Of a DNA stretch of 64,000 bases, positions 54,104-64,000 are shown in pieces (the stretch's first letter is position 1; each line of letters starts with the position of its first letter). The stretch comes from Symmachiella macrocystis (GTDB taxonomy: Bacteria > Planctomycetota > Planctomycetia > Planctomycetales > Planctomycetaceae), in the NCBI RefSeq assembly GCF_007860075.1, contig NZ_SJPP01000001.1:1758501-1822500 (forward strand), written 5' to 3'. The translations under genes and the position numbers were made by a program. The notes under the pieces are model-generated. The model was not told the origin of the DNA. It saw only the letters and a list, made by a program, of their open reading frames with translations, and did no database searches.

Positions 54104-55791
54104 TCCGTCACGCAGCCCTCGGATGCGGACTTGACGTTTTTGATGTACTTGTACAACGTCCCCCGTTTTGCTTTGAACGGCGGGGCGACCCAAGCTGCTT
54201 TCCGCGAAGCCATTTCGTCATCACTGACGTCGACGCTGATTTCGTTTTTCTCAGCATCGATCGTAATCACGTCGCCGGTTTGAATCAGACCGATCGGTCC
54301 GCCCACTTGCGCCTCGGGGGTGACGTGCCCCACAATAAATCCGTGCGACCCACCTGAAAAACGGCCGTCAGTCATCAAGGCCACGTGCTGTCCCAGACCG
54401 GCTCCGACGATTGCCGATGTCGGTGTGAGCATCTCCGGCATGCCGGGTCCCCCTTGCGGGCCTTCGTAACGGATGACGACGACGTCTCCTTTTTCGATAC
54501 CCTTTTGCTCCAGCGCCGTCAGCATGTCTTCTTCGGAATCGTACACCTTGGCCGGTCCTTGGAAACGTTGCCCCTCTTTGCCGGTGATCTTGGCGACCGC
54601 ACCTTCGGGGGCCAAATTCCCTTTGAGGATCTGCAAGTGACCCGTCGCTTGAATCGGATTGCTCAACGGGCGGTACAAATCTTGTCCGTCATTGAATCCG
54701 GGCAAGTCCTCCAGGTTTTCGGCAATCGTTTTCCCGGTGACGGTTAGCAAATCGCCCTGGATCAATCCTTCGGCCAACAGATACTTCATCACCGCCGGCG
54801 TCCCGCCAATATCGTGCAGGTCCTCTTCGACATACTTCCCGCTGGGTTTCAAATCGGCCAGATAGGGGACGCGATCGCTGACGGCTTGGAAATCGTCGAT
54901 GGTCAAAGGCACATCGACCGATCGGGCGATGGCAATTAAGTGCAGCACCGCATTCGTTGAGCCCCCCAACGTCATAATCACGACCATCGCGTTTTCAAAG
55001 GCTTCGCGGGTCATGATATCGCGGGGTTTGATATCCCGCTCCAAACACAGCCGAATCGCCTCGCCGGCTTCGAAGCATTCCTCAAGTTTTTTCGGGTCAA
55101 CGGCCGGAGTCGACGAGCTGTACGGCAAGGACATCCCCATCGCTTCAATGGCCGACGCCATCGTATTTGCCGTATACATGCCGCCGCAGGCGCCGGCACC
55201 GGGACAGGAGTTGCGTACAATTTCGCGACGCTGTTCCTCGTCAATCGAGCCGCCCAGATATTCGCCGTAACTTTGAAACGCCGAGACAATATCTAATTTG
55301 CAACCGCCGGCTTTTCCCGGCTTGATCGTACCGCCGTACACCATCAACGACGGCCGGTTCAGGCGGCCCATCGCCATCAAGCAACCGGGCATGTTTTTGT
55401 CGCAACCGGGCAGCGAAATGTTGGCATCGTACCATTGGGCTTCGGTGACCGTTTCGATGGAATCGGCAATCAAGTCCCGCGACTGCAGCGAGTAACTCAT
55501 CCCCGAGGTTCCCATCGAGATGCCGTCGCTGACGCCGATCGTATTGAACCGCATTCCCACCAAGCCGGCAGCTGTGACCCCCTCCTTGACCTTAGCGGCG
55601 AGGTCCAACAGGTGCATATTGCAGGTGTTGCCCTCATACCACATGCTGGAAATTCCAACCTGCGGCTTATTCATGTCGTCTTCGGTCATGCCCGTGCCAT
55701 ACAGCATCGCTTGCGAGGCGCCTTGCGACTTGGGTTGCGTGATGCGCGAGCTGTATTTGTTTAAATTGGCGGAGGTTGTCGTGTCTGTCAT
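54097..55791 (-). CDS. ilvD: Dihydroxy-acid dehydratase
   Basis: Converts dihydroxy-isovalerate and dihydroxy-methylvalerate to the keto acids of valine, leucine and isoleucine synthesis. The 564-aa product starts at ATG 55791 ([10 protein letters not shown]). Probable iron-sulphur ligands are C57 (GNTCNMH), C130 ([11 protein letters not shown]132 is the carbamylated metal lysine) and C202 ([11 protein letters not shown]). All family signatures are intact (length 564, typical range 550-570). No other branched-chain biosynthesis genes are adjacent. Confidence 0.97.
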   Translation of the reverse strand: MTDTTTSANLNKYSSRITQPKSQGASQAMLYGTGMTEDDMNKPQVGISSMWYEGNTCNMHLLDLAAKVKEGVTAAGLVGMRFNTIGVSDGISMGTSGMSYSLQSRDLIADSIETVTEAQWYDANISLPGCDKNMPGCLMAMGRLNRPSLMVYGGTIKPGKAGGCKLDIVSAFQSYGEYLGGSIDEEQRREIVRNSCPGAGACGGMYTANTMASAIEAMGMSLPYSSSTPAVDPKKLEECFEAGEAIRLCLERDIKPRDIMTREAFENAMVVIMTLGGSTNAVLHLIAIARSVDVPLTIDDFQAVSDRVPYLADLKPSGKYVEEDLHDIGGTPAVMKYLLAEGLIQGDLLTVTGKTIAENLEDLPGFNDGQDLYRPLSNPIQATGHLQILKGNLAPEGAVAKITGKEGQRFQGPAKVYDSEEDMLTALEQKGIEKGDVVVIRYEGPQGGPGMPEMLTPTSAIVGAGLGQHVALMTDGRFSGGSHGFIVGHVTPEAQVGGPIGLIQTGDVITIDAEKNEISVDVSDDEMASRKAAWVAPPFKAKRGTLYKYIKNVKSASEGCVTDE

Positions 55792-55855
55792 GTCAAATTC
55801 CTGAAATTCAATGTCTGCAATTACGCAATTGTCTGTGATTTTTGACCGAAAGTCG

Positions 55856-55875
55856 TAGGTCCGGCTGTGCCGGAC
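55856..55875. repeat. REP-like hairpin GTCCGGC-TGT-GCCGGAC
   Basis: A perfect 7-base stem (55859-55865 and 55869-55875) with a 3-base loop, preceded by TAG so that the whole reads TAGGTCCGGC..., matching the head of the nested repeat at 46646. It is the second member of the same hairpin class in the window. Confidence 0.55.
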
Positions 55876-55974
55876 GAATTCAACGTCGTATTCTGCTAGA
55901 GGCAATAGCCGGTAGAACCAGCTCTATGTGATGACAAATTTGCTACCGCGCGCCCAGCCGCAGGCCCCTCGATT

Positions 55975-56253
55975 TCATGAGACCAACACGAGATAAAGGT
56001 TCGCGCCGCTAACGAAATGCTCGCCGAACCAGACGCCTCTCTTGCTGGCCCACCACTCCCGAACATCTGCAGGAGAGGGTTCCAAGCTTCCCAGCATGGC
56101 AGATTTCCTTTTGAACTCAAGCGTCCCATCCGAGATTTGGTGGATTGTCGCTTGAATTCTTCGTGGAAAACTATTGCGATGGAAAATAACGGCGTGTGAA
56201 CACCCCCAACCTTGCGTCCTAACGGTCGGTCTGAACGTCCTTCCACATGACAA
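55975..56253 (-). pseudogene. Possible small-gene remnant
   Basis: A 92-codon minus-strand frame. Its first 35 residues have no protein-like pattern, but the segment from ISDGTLEFKRKS onward, with SPADVREWWASKRGVWFGE, reads like a real domain with several aromatic and charged residues. No family is recognised and no ribosome binding site is evident. It may be a decayed gene or a coincidental frame. Confidence 0.25.
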
Positions 56254-56280
56254 TCATCTACTGCCTTTACGAGAAACCCG

Positions 56281-56826
56281 ATGCATTTGGTCATTAGCTG
56301 CAACCTGAAACCGCACAGCCGGACACGCATCTTAGCACGGCAGACGTTTGACGTTTTGTGCGAATGGAACGAACCGGCCGATCTGGTTGATCTTCAAGAT
56401 TACGCATCCGCCTTGGAACGGGATGACGCGGACGACCCTGAAATCCAAGAGCTGTCAGCCAAAATTGCCGCAGCGGACAGCGTATTGTTGGCTACGCCGA
56501 TTTATCACTTCGACGTGGGGTCCACCACCAAACATCTGATTGAGTTGACCACAAAAGCCTGGCGGCACAAAGTGGTCGGAATTCTGGGAACAGCGGCCGG
56601 TCGGCGGAATTACATGGCGCTGACCGGGCTGGCCAATAGTCTGATGTTGGAATTCCACTGCCTGATCGTGCCGTACTTCGTGGTCGCCACCCCCGAATCA
56701 TTCGATGGCGACGTCTTAACCGGAAAACGCGCGCTCAGACGCATCGACGATCTCACCCGCACAGCCTCCCAATGGGCGGCTGCGGCGGCTATTCGTGACT
56801 CAAGGCAGATTCGACGATCCCATTAA
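56281..56826 (+). CDS. Flavodoxin-fold NADPH-dependent FMN reductase-like protein
   Basis: A 181-aa protein of the flavodoxin-like fold. It starts with [18 protein letters not shown], a phosphate-binding loop of the FMN reductase type, and contains [20 protein letters not shown] and [12 protein letters not shown], which line the FMN site in such proteins. It probably reduces flavin or a quinone. Its 3' end overlaps the end of gltD by 27 bases on the opposite strand. Confidence 0.85.
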   Translation: MHLVISCNLKPHSRTRILARQTFDVLCEWNEPADLVDLQDYASALERDDADDPEIQELSAKIAAADSVLLATPIYHFDVGSTTKHLIELTTKAWRHKVVGILGTAAGRRNYMALTGLANSLMLEFHCLIVPYFVVATPESFDGDVLTGKRALRRIDDLTRTASQWAAAAAIRDSRQIRRSH

Positions 56827-58284
56827 GTAGCGATCACATTCGCGGGCCACAGCGCGGCCTTCGTTGATCGCCCAGACCACGAGGCTTTGACCGCGACGAC
56901 AATCGCCGGCAGCGAAAACCCCGTCCACATTCGTGGTGAAGGTCCCGTGCTCGGCTTGATAGTTTGAACGACCGTCGCAGGTCACGCCCAGTTGCTCGGC
57001 AACCGGTGATTCCGGCCCCAAGAAGCCCAAAGCCAACAACACCAGGTCCGCCTCGAAGATCCGTTCTGAACCTTCCACCCGGCTAAATGGAGGGCCATTG
57101 GGCACCGGCTTGGACCAGTCGACTTCGGTCGTTTTCAAGGCTTTGACATGCCCGTTCTCGTCACCAATGAACTCCACGGTTTCGATTTCAAAAACGCGGG
57201 GGTCGGCACCATAGCGATCCGCAGCTTCTTCGTGGCCGTAATCGACGCGGAAAATCTTCGGCCATTGCGGCCAGGGATTATTCGCTGCACGTTCGGCCGG
57301 CGGCTCGGGGACGATTTCAAAATTGGTTAAGGTCTTGCAACCGTGTCGTAGCGACGTCCCGATACAGTCCGTGCCCGTATCACCACCGCCGATCACAATC
57401 ACATTCTTGTCCTTGGCCGAGATGTACTTGCCATCCTCGTGTTTTGAGTCCAGCAGGCTCCGCGTATTAGGCCGCAGAAAATCCATGGCGAGATGAATTC
57501 CTTCGAGCTCGCGGCCGGGGATTGGCAAATCCCGTGGACGGGTCGCTCCGGTACACAGAACAACTGCATCGAAATCATTCTTGAGTTTGTCGGCCGGCAG
57601 ATCTTTGCCGATCGCACAATTGACAACGAACTGCACCCCTTCGGCTTTGAGCAAATCGACACGTCGCTGGACGATTTCCTTGTCGAGTTTCATGTTGGGA
57701 ATGCCATACATCAACAGGCCGCCGATGCGGTCGTCCCGCTCATAGACCGTCACCGTATGGCCCGCTTTGTTGAGCTGCGCCGCTGCGGACAACCCGGCGG
57801 GGCCTGACCCAACGACAGCAACCGTTTTACCGGTCCGCTCCTGTGGCGGCTGCGGGACAATCCAGCCTTCCTCAAATCCACGATCGACAATCGCGCACTC
57901 GATAGACTTGATGGTCACCGCCGGTTCGATGATGCCCAACACGCACGAACCTTCGCACGGCGCGGGGCAGACCCGGCCGGTGAACTCAGGGAAGTTGTTC
58001 GTTTTGTGCAAACGATCCAACGCTTCGTGCCAATGGCCGCGATAAACCAAATCATTCCACTCGGGGATCAGATTGTGGATCGGACATCCTGCCGCCATGC
58101 CGCCGATCATTTCGCCGGTATGGCAAAACGGCACACCGCAATCCATACAACGCGCCCCTTGCTCCTGCAGGGCATCGACAGGCATGTGCTCGTGGAACTC
58201 ATTCCAATCCAAAATCCGTAATTCCGGCGCGCGATCCGTGGCGACTTGCCGTTCATACTCCATAAAACCGGTCGGCTTACCCAT
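56800..58284 (-). CDS. gltD: Glutamate synthase small subunit
   Basis: The 494-aa beta subunit of NADPH-dependent glutamate synthase. It has an N-terminal iron-sulphur region ([26 protein letters not shown]), FAD-binding [12 protein letters not shown], and NADPH-binding [11 protein letters not shown]. It channels electrons from NADPH to the large subunit. It lies 170 bases downstream of gltB on the same strand, so the two genes are probably co-transcribed even with the inverted repeat between them. Confidence 0.96.
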   Translation of the reverse strand: MGKPTGFMEYERQVATDRAPELRILDWNEFHEHMPVDALQEQGARCMDCGVPFCHTGEMIGGMAAGCPIHNLIPEWNDLVYRGHWHEALDRLHKTNNFPEFTGRVCPAPCEGSCVLGIIEPAVTIKSIECAIVDRGFEEGWIVPQPPQERTGKTVAVVGSGPAGLSAAAQLNKAGHTVTVYERDDRIGGLLMYGIPNMKLDKEIVQRRVDLLKAEGVQFVVNCAIGKDLPADKLKNDFDAVVLCTGATRPRDLPIPGRELEGIHLAMDFLRPNTRSLLDSKHEDGKYISAKDKNVIVIGGGDTGTDCIGTSLRHGCKTLTNFEIVPEPPAERAANNPWPQWPKIFRVDYGHEEAADRYGADPRVFEIETVEFIGDENGHVKALKTTEVDWSKPVPNGPPFSRVEGSERIFEADLVLLALGFLGPESPVAEQLGVTCDGRSNYQAEHGTFTTNVDGVFAAGDCRRGQSLVVWAINEGRAVARECDRYLMGSSNLP

Positions 58285-58378
58285 AACGTTACCTTACTCT
58301 GCATGAAATACCGGGTGCGCGTGTGCGGCGTTCCCGTGTCAATAGTTCGTACTTGAAATGTGCGGGGGAGGGAGAGAC

Positions 58379-58445
58379 TTTAGGCTTCAGTCCGTAGACT
58401 TTAGGTGCTGCGCGGAAACGCTCTTCCTAAGGTCTAAAGCCTATA
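58379..58445. repeat. Inverted repeat between gltB and gltD
   Basis: TTTAGGCTTCAG (58379-58390) pairs with CTAAAGCCTATA (58434-58445), with 10 of 12 positions complementary and several further TAGGCC/TTTAGG-like modules in between. It overlaps the intergenic gap and approaches the gltB stop. It may be a transcript-processing hairpin or attenuator that adjusts the gltB:gltD ratio. Confidence 0.55.
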
Positions 58446-58454
58446 GCCTACGGC

Positions 58455-61400
58455 CTAATTCTGCCCTGCAGCCGTGACCGCCTCAGCTTGCTGCTGGTCT
58501 TCCTCACGGGCGAGTTCCAAAGCCCGTTTGTAGTCCACCGGCATCACCTTGCGGAATTGGGAAACAGACGCCTCCCAGTCTTCAAGGATTCGTGCCGCCA
58601 CCGGCGATCCCGTGTAATTCTGGTGTTTCTGGATCAGCTCTCGCAGTTCGGAGATATCCGCTTCCTCTTCGAGTCGTTCCAGTTCCACCATTTCTAGATT
58701 GCAGTTTTGCAAAAACTCGTCGCGCGGGTCGTAAATATACGCCACCCCGCCCGACATTCCTGCTGCAAAGTTGCGACCTGTGGGACCGAGAACGACCACA
58801 CGCCCACCGGTCATATATTCACAACCGTGGTCTCCCACCCCTTCCACAACGGCGCGGGCTCCGGAGTTACGAATACAGAATCGTTCCGCCGCCATGCCCC
58901 GGAAAAAAGCTTCGCCATGCACCGCTCCGTAGAGCGCCACGTTGCCGATGATGAAGTTATCCTCAGCGACAAATGTCGAATCCTCCGGCGGAGCAATCAC
59001 AATCCGTCCGCCTGAGAGTCCCTTACCCACAAAGTCGTTGGCGTCGCCCGACAGCTCGATCGTCACACCGTGCGCCATCCAGGCACCGACGCTTTGACCG
59101 GCCGAACCGCGCGCCCGAATATGGATCGTATCCTCAGGCAGTCCTTTCGGTCCCCATTTTTTAGAAATCTCGTGACTGAGCATCGTCCCCAAAGCGCGGT
59201 CGATGTTTTGCACGTCAATCTCCAAGGCGACCTTTGTGCCGTCTTGAATCGCCGGCTGGCAATCTTTGATCAATTGTTGGTCCAAGACTTTGTCCAAACC
59301 ATGATCCTGTTTGATCGTGCAATACACCTCAACATCCGGATGCGGTTTTTTCGCCGGTGCAAGAATCGGCGACAAGTCGATACCGTCCGCCTTCCAATGC
59401 TTGATCGCGGCGTCGGTCTCCAGACAATCGGCCCGACCGACCATTTCGTTGATCGTGCGGAAGCCCAATTCCGCCATGATCTCGCGACATTCTTCGGCCA
59501 CCATGAACAGATAGTTCACAACATGTTCCGGCTTGCCGGCAAACTTCTTGCGGAGCTCTTCATCTTGCGTCGCGATGCCGACCGGGCAGGTATTCAAGTG
59601 ACACTTCCGCATCATGATGCACCCCAAGGTGATCAACGGAGCGGTCGCAAATCCGAATTCCTCTGCTCCCAACAGACAGGCAATCGCCACGTCGCGACCG
59701 GTCTTGAGTTGTCCGTCAGTCTGCAACACCACGCGGCTGCGCAGGTCGTTGAGCACCAACGTTTGATGCGTCTCGGCGATACCCAATTCCCAGGGCAGTC
59801 CGGCGTGCTTGATGCTCGTCAACGGCGAGGCCCCCGTTCCGCCGTCGTGGCCGGAAATCAGGATGTGATCGGCGTGCCCCTTGGCCACACCGGCGGCAAT
59901 CGTGCCCACCCCGACCTCGGACACCAACTTCACGCTCACCCGTGCAGAGGGGTTCGAGTTCTTCAAGTCAAAGATCAACTGCGCGAGATCTTCGATCGAG
60001 TAAATATCATGGTGCGGCGGCGGGCTGATGAGTCCCACGCCGGGAGTTGAATGCCGCGTGTCAGCAATGATCTTGTTGACCTTATGTCCCGGCAGTTCTC
60101 CACCTTCGCCCGGCTTGGCACCTTGCGCGATTTTGATCTGCAGTTCGTCGGCGTTGGTCAGGTACCAACTGGTCACGCCAAATCGGCCCGAGGCAATCTG
60201 CTTGATCGCGGATCGTTTGGAGTCGCCGTTGGGCATTGGATTGAAACGTTCATAATCCTCCCCCCCTTCGCCGGTATTGCTTTTTCCGCCCATGCGATTC
60301 ATGGCAATCGCCAACGCTTCGTGCGACTCGGCCGAAATCGAGCCGTAGCTCATCGCTCCGGTGCAGAACCGCTTGACGATTTTCGCAGCCGGTTCCACTT
60401 CATCAAGCGGAATCGATTTGCCCGGTTTGATTTTGAGCAGTCCTCGCAGATAGCAATCGCGGCGATTCTGTTCGTTGATCATCTCCTTGAATTGATCGTA
60501 GGCCGTACGGTCGCCGGTTCGGGCGGCCGCTTGCAAGCGGGAAATCGACTGGGGATTCCAGGCATGCTTTTCTCCCTCAGCCCGCCATTGGAATTGACCT
60601 TCGTTGGACAAGATCGGCAACTGCGATTCGTCATGGCGAAGCGGATACCCCAAATTGTGCCGGCGAATCGCTTCTTCGGCCAGAATTTCCAAACCAACCC
60701 CTTTGATGCGGCTGGCGGTTCCGACAAAACTGCGGTTGATGACTTCTTCGTTCAAGCCGACCGCTTCGAAGATTTGTGCGCCCTTGTAACTTTGCAGCGT
60801 GGAGATGCCCATTTTAGCCATCACCTTCAGCATGCCGTTTTTCACAGCCAAGCGATAGGCGGAGACAACCTTCTCGTCACACCATTCTTCGCCCAACGCA
60901 CCGTCGGCGCGGCATTGCCACAAGGCTTCGAAGGCGCAATACGGGTTGATTGCATCGGCACCGTAACCAATCAGCAGGCAGTGATGATGCACTTCCCGCG
61001 CTTCGGCCGACTCGATTACGATCCCCAATCGCGTGCGTTGCTCGTTGCGAACGAGGTGATGATGCACCGCACCACAGGCCAAGAGCGCGGAGACCGGAAC
61101 GCGGTCCGGACCGGCAGCGCGATCGGAAAGCACGACCAAGCTATGGCCATCGGTGATCGCTTGGCTGGCTTCTTCGCAAATACGATCTAACGTCGACCGC
61201 AACCCGGCGGGTCCCTCGGACCGGGCAAACGTAATATCGATCGTCTTTGACGTCCAGCCGCGATGGTCCATGGCCTTGATCGCAGCCATCTCATCGTCGG
61301 TCAAAATCGGATGTTGAATCGAGAGGCGATGGCAATCCTTTTCCTCAGTCGCCAACAGATTGCCCTCGGATCCGATAAAACATTCCAAGGACATCACGAT

Positions 61401-63056
61401 CTCTTCGCGGATCGAATCAATCGGCGGATTCGTCACCTGCGCGAAAAGCTGCTTGAAATAGTCATAGACCAACCGCGGCTTATCGCTCAGGCAGGCCAGC
61501 GCCGCATCGTTCCCCATCGAGCCGATCGGGTCCTTCTTGACGCGGAGCATCGGCAACAACATGTATTGAATCGTCTCGGTCGTATAACCGAACGCTTGCA
61601 TCTTGGCCAACAAGTCTTTGCCGGTGGAAGGTTCGGGAGTCTCTGCAGCGGCCAGGTCGGTCAGTTGAATCCGCTGGTCTTGCAACCATTGTCCATAGGG
61701 ACGTTTGGTGGCAATCTCGCGCTTCACCTCTTCATCGTCAATGATCCGTCCCTGCTCGAAGTCGACCAAGAACATCTTGCCCGGCTGCAGGCGGCCTTTG
61801 ATTTTCACGTTGGCCGAATCGACATCCAACACGCCGACTTCACTGGCCATCACGACCTTGTCGTCGTGCGTGACATAGTACCGACTGGGACGCAGACCGT
61901 TGCGGTCCAAGACCGCGCCGATGTAGTGCCCGTCCGTAAACGCGATCGAGGCGGGACCGTCCCATGGTTCCTGCTTCGACGAATAGAATTCATAAAACGC
62001 CCGCTTGGCTTCGGACATCGACTCGTGATTCTGCCAAGCTTCGGGAACCATCATCATCACGGCTTCGGGCAGACTGCGGCCGGCGTGCAGCAACAATTCC
62101 AGCGCATTGTCAAATGTTCCCGAATCGGAACAATGCGGCTCAATGATCGGACACAGCTTTTTCAAGTCGTCCCCAAACAGTTCGCTTTCCATCACACCTT
62201 GGCGAGCGAACAGCCAGTTGGCATTGCCCCGCAACGTGTTGATCTCACCGTTGTGGCTCATGAAGCGCAGCGGTTGCGCACGGTCCCAACTGGGGAACGT
62301 ATTGGTCGAAAACCGCGAGTGCACCATCGCCAAATGACTGGTGAAATCCTCGTCCTGCAAATCCGGGAAGTACGGCAACAATTGATCGGGCGTCAATTGT
62401 CCCTTGTAGATGATCACTTTTGTCGACAAGGAGCAGACATAGAACATCAAGGCCTGCTTCATTTCGCTGGTCCGCAAAACGCGGCTGGCCTGTTTTCGGA
62501 TGATGTACAGTTGCCGTTCAAACGCTTCGGAGTCGAGACCTTCGGCTGCAGCAATGAACAACTGTTCCATCACCGGTTCGGTCGCACGCGCCGAGGGACC
62601 AATATCGGCCTGCAACGGTTCTTGCGGGACCGTCCGCCAGCCCAGCGTTGTTTGGCCTTGCGATTGGACCAAATCCTCCATCTGTTTTTTGCACTGCTGA
62701 CGTTCTTCATCGTCCTGCGGCAGATAGATGATTCCCGCGCCATACTTGCCCGGCTCCGGCAATTCGCAACCCAAATCTGCTTTCGCAACCTTGGCAAAGA
62801 ATTCGTGCGGCAAGGCGGTCATCATCCCCGCACCGTCTCCGGTATTGGGTTCGCAACCACACGCACCACGATGATTCATGTGCCGCAAAATGCGGTCGGC
62901 ATCCAAGATCATTTGGTGCGATTGACGGCCTTTAATATCGGCAACAAATCCGACACCGCAATTGTCCTTTTCGTTGGCCGGGTCGTACAACCCCTGCTTA
63001 ACGGGCTGGCCAAGTACAAACGGGGCAGCGTCGTGTTGATTTGAATTCTGTTCCAT
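58455..63056 (-). CDS. gltB: Glutamate synthase large subunit
   Basis: The 1533-aa alpha subunit. A 32-residue propeptide precedes C33 ([11 protein letters not shown]), the N-terminal nucleophile of the glutaminase domain. The central and FMN-binding synthase domains follow, including the [3Fe-4S] loop [12 protein letters not shown] and the C-terminal GXGXG-like beta-helix domain ([28 protein letters not shown]). Length is typical. It makes glutamate from glutamine and 2-oxoglutarate. The start ATG is at 63056. A LysR regulator gene is encoded upstream on the same strand and may control it. Confidence 0.97.
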   Translation of the reverse strand: MEQNSNQHDAAPFVLGQPVKQGLYDPANEKDNCGVGFVADIKGRQSHQMILDADRILRHMNHRGACGCEPNTGDGAGMMTALPHEFFAKVAKADLGCELPEPGKYGAGIIYLPQDDEERQQCKKQMEDLVQSQGQTTLGWRTVPQEPLQADIGPSARATEPVMEQLFIAAAEGLDSEAFERQLYIIRKQASRVLRTSEMKQALMFYVCSLSTKVIIYKGQLTPDQLLPYFPDLQDEDFTSHLAMVHSRFSTNTFPSWDRAQPLRFMSHNGEINTLRGNANWLFARQGVMESELFGDDLKKLCPIIEPHCSDSGTFDNALELLLHAGRSLPEAVMMMVPEAWQNHESMSEAKRAFYEFYSSKQEPWDGPASIAFTDGHYIGAVLDRNGLRPSRYYVTHDDKVVMASEVGVLDVDSANVKIKGRLQPGKMFLVDFEQGRIIDDEEVKREIATKRPYGQWLQDQRIQLTDLAAAETPEPSTGKDLLAKMQAFGYTTETIQYMLLPMLRVKKDPIGSMGNDAALACLSDKPRLVYDYFKQLFAQVTNPPIDSIREEIVMSLECFIGSEGNLLATEEKDCHRLSIQHPILTDDEMAAIKAMDHRGWTSKTIDITFARSEGPAGLRSTLDRICEEASQAITDGHSLVVLSDRAAGPDRVPVSALLACGAVHHHLVRNEQRTRLGIVIESAEAREVHHHCLLIGYGADAINPYCAFEALWQCRADGALGEEWCDEKVVSAYRLAVKNGMLKVMAKMGISTLQSYKGAQIFEAVGLNEEVINRSFVGTASRIKGVGLEILAEEAIRRHNLGYPLRHDESQLPILSNEGQFQWRAEGEKHAWNPQSISRLQAAARTGDRTAYDQFKEMINEQNRRDCYLRGLLKIKPGKSIPLDEVEPAAKIVKRFCTGAMSYGSISAESHEALAIAMNRMGGKSNTGEGGEDYERFNPMPNGDSKRSAIKQIASGRFGVTSWYLTNADELQIKIAQGAKPGEGGELPGHKVNKIIADTRHSTPGVGLISPPPHHDIYSIEDLAQLIFDLKNSNPSARVSVKLVSEVGVGTIAAGVAKGHADHILISGHDGGTGASPLTSIKHAGLPWELGIAETHQTLVLNDLRSRVVLQTDGQLKTGRDVAIACLLGAEEFGFATAPLITLGCIMMRKCHLNTCPVGIATQDEELRKKFAGKPEHVVNYLFMVAEECREIMAELGFRTINEMVGRADCLETDAAIKHWKADGIDLSPILAPAKKPHPDVEVYCTIKQDHGLDKVLDQQLIKDCQPAIQDGTKVALEIDVQNIDRALGTMLSHEISKKWGPKGLPEDTIHIRARGSAGQSVGAWMAHGVTIELSGDANDFVGKGLSGGRIVIAPPEDSTFVAEDNFIIGNVALYGAVHGEAFFRGMAAERFCIRNSGARAVVEGVGDHGCEYMTGGRVVVLGPTGRNFAAGMSGGVAYIYDPRDEFLQNCNLEMVELERLEEEADISELRELIQKHQNYTGSPVAARILEDWEASVSQFRKVMPVDYKRALELAREEDQQQAEAVTAAGQN

Positions 63057-63261
63057 GTCAGTTCTGTCCGAAAGTATGTTGTCGATTGTTCCGTAGACTC
63101 AGCGACGACGATTCGGAACGCTTCGTCCGCACGATGCGGGCCGCTGCCGAAACGGAGGTGTCGTCGTTTTATTTTTATCGCTCCCGGAGAATCGGAAGCG
63201 TCGATATTCTGGAGATGATCACGAAAATCGCAGCTGATTCGCTATCAAGAGATCCGGCGAA

Positions 63262-64000
63262 TCAGGATGGAATGCTGATCTCTGCCACCGGTTTTTGATC
63301 ACCCGATTCGCCCACTGCGAATGACCCAGGATCCTCATGCAGCAATTCGATGAATTTCGCCACCGCGTTGCTGAATACTTTGTGCCGCTTATGAACGATT
63401 CCCAACGGCCGCGTCCACTCCACATTGCTCAAACGTACGGCGGCCAACGAACCGATGTCGACCTCACGCTGGACAGACGGAATCGGCAGAATGCTGACAC
63501 CCGTACCAATTTCGATGTCCCGTTTGATGTTCTCCATGTTGTCGAACGCGTGGGCGACATTCACTGAAATTTTATGTTCCTTCAGCCACCGATCGATCAT
63601 CTTGCGAATCGTGAGTTCGGGCGTAAAGGCAATATAAGCTTCACCATTCAGTTCAGCGATCTGCATTTTGTCATGCGTTGCCAAACGGTGATCCGGTGCG
63701 GTCACCAGGGCCAGCTCTTGCTCCTGCCAGGGAACGCTCACCAATTCGGTGTTCGTCTGAGGAAAGGAAACCAGCCCTAAATCAGCTTCGTCGTTCAGCA
63801 CCGCCTCGTAGATTTCATCCGGATGGCCGAAATCGATCCGCAAGGCCGCTTCGGGATACAACTCCTCGAAATGCCGCACATAGCAATCCATTTGCACCAG
63901 ACCGACCGAATAAATCGCCGCTACGCGGACCGGCCCCACCACTTTATCCTGCAGTCGGTGCACCTGATCTTCCATCGCGTGGAACGATTCCAACAGCTTC
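63262..64000 (-). CDS. LysR-family transcriptional regulator, C-terminal part (cut by window edge)
   Basis: The frame runs off the window end, so the N-terminal helix-turn-helix domain is missing here. The visible 246 residues are the linker helix and the periplasmic-binding-protein-like effector domain: GPVRVAAIYSVGLVQMDCYV, DLGLVSFPQT, APDHRLA, FTPELTIRKMIDRW and GTGVSILPIPSVQ are recognisable landmarks. It lies 205 bases upstream of gltB and on the same strand. It may regulate glutamate synthase, by analogy with GltC, but the effector is unknown. Confidence 0.88.
   Translation of the reverse strand, partial: KLLESFHAMEDQVHRLQDKVVGPVRVAAIYSVGLVQMDCYVRHFEELYPEAALRIDFGHPDEIYEAVLNDEADLGLVSFPQTNTELVSVPWQEQELALVTAPDHRLATHDKMQIAELNGEAYIAFTPELTIRKMIDRWLKEHKISVNVAHAFDNMENIKRDIEIGTGVSILPIPSVQREVDIGSLAAVRLSNVEWTRPLGIVHKRHKVFSNAVAKFIELLHEDPGSFAVGESGDQKPVAEISIPS

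Larger units (their letters stand above)
55792..56280. other. Divergent intergenic region between ilvD and the reductase gene
   Basis: About 490 bases. It contains a perfect hairpin at 55859-55875 and a minus-strand ORF at 55975-56253 (92 codons) whose last 55 residues (for example DVREWWASKRGVWFGEHF) look more protein-like than chance, perhaps a remnant of a lost gene. Nothing else is recognisable. Promoters for both flanking genes should lie here. Confidence 0.45.

Noticed and set aside
61263-63044. A 593-codon open frame on the plus strand, antisense to gltB
   Set aside because: It mirrors the codon pattern of gltB, has no ribosome binding site and no protein-like motifs. It is a shadow of the real gene.
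1-64000. CRISPR arrays, tRNA/rRNA genes, integrase or IS elements
   Set aside because: No regularly spaced direct repeats, clover-leaf-type genes or transposase motifs were found. The locus shows no clear mobile-element boundary.

Overview
The window looks like part of a planctomycete (Planctomycetota, probably Planctomycetaceae-like) chromosome. The evidence is indirect: a large exosortase/EpsI-linked exopolysaccharide locus, repeated BlaI/M56-peptidase cassettes, an FHA-GAF-SpoIIE phosphatase, an exported prenyltransferase-fold protein, an Rhs tip fragment, moderate GC content and many short intergenic hairpins. No 16S, tRNA or other phylogenetic marker is present, so this placement is an inference.

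Region 1 (34-37420, all minus strand, transcribed from high to low coordinates) is one exopolysaccharide biosynthesis and export locus of about 37 kb. In transcription order it has: an exosortase, a Wzz/BY-kinase polysaccharide co-polymerase, EpsI, an exosortase-type polysaccharide deacetylase, a GT4, a Wzx-like flippase, a GT4, a SAM methyltransferase, WecB (UDP-GlcNAc 2-epimerase), a GT4, an O-antigen ligase/polymerase, heparinase II/III, a GT4, an AsnB-like amidotransferase, two membrane GT2 enzymes, a FemAB-like acyltransferase, a second NodB deacetylase, a DPM1/GtrB-like GT2, a ChbG/YdjC deacetylase, a polytopic membrane protein and a GNAT protein. Next comes a compact acid-activation set (acyl carrier protein, LarA-like racemase, acyl-CoA-synthetase-like ligase), and finally a membrane-anchored SDR epimerase/dehydratase, a DegT aminotransferase and a PglC-like sugar-phosphate transferase. 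The parts suggest an amino-sugar-rich polymer decorated with an unusual acyl group. The most novel unit is the LarA-like/ligase/ACP trio, which could supply a 2-hydroxyacyl group for N-acylation of the amino sugar made by the aminotransferase.

Region 2 (38338-44684) holds two divergent BlaI-M56 regulator cassettes. The left M56 protein carries a duplicated secretin/STN-like module. The right cassette ends with a secreted coiled-coil protein and a clear intrinsic terminator. A sigma70-like promoter with embedded dyads lies between the two repressor genes, and a second promoter faces the other way.

Region 3 (44784-51021) is accessory: an exported squalene-cyclase-fold protein, a YcxB-like membrane protein, a lipoprotein beta-carbonic anhydrase, an LRR protein next to an orphan Rhs tip with a toxin-like C-terminus, and a transglutaminase-like protein. 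REP-like hairpins are concentrated around here.

Region 4 (51317-64000) is mostly core physiology: an FHA-GAF-SpoIIE phosphatase, a YheT-type hydrolase, dihydroxy-acid dehydratase (ilvD), a flavodoxin-fold reductase, both glutamate synthase subunits (gltD, gltB), and the C-terminal part of a LysR regulator cut by the window edge.
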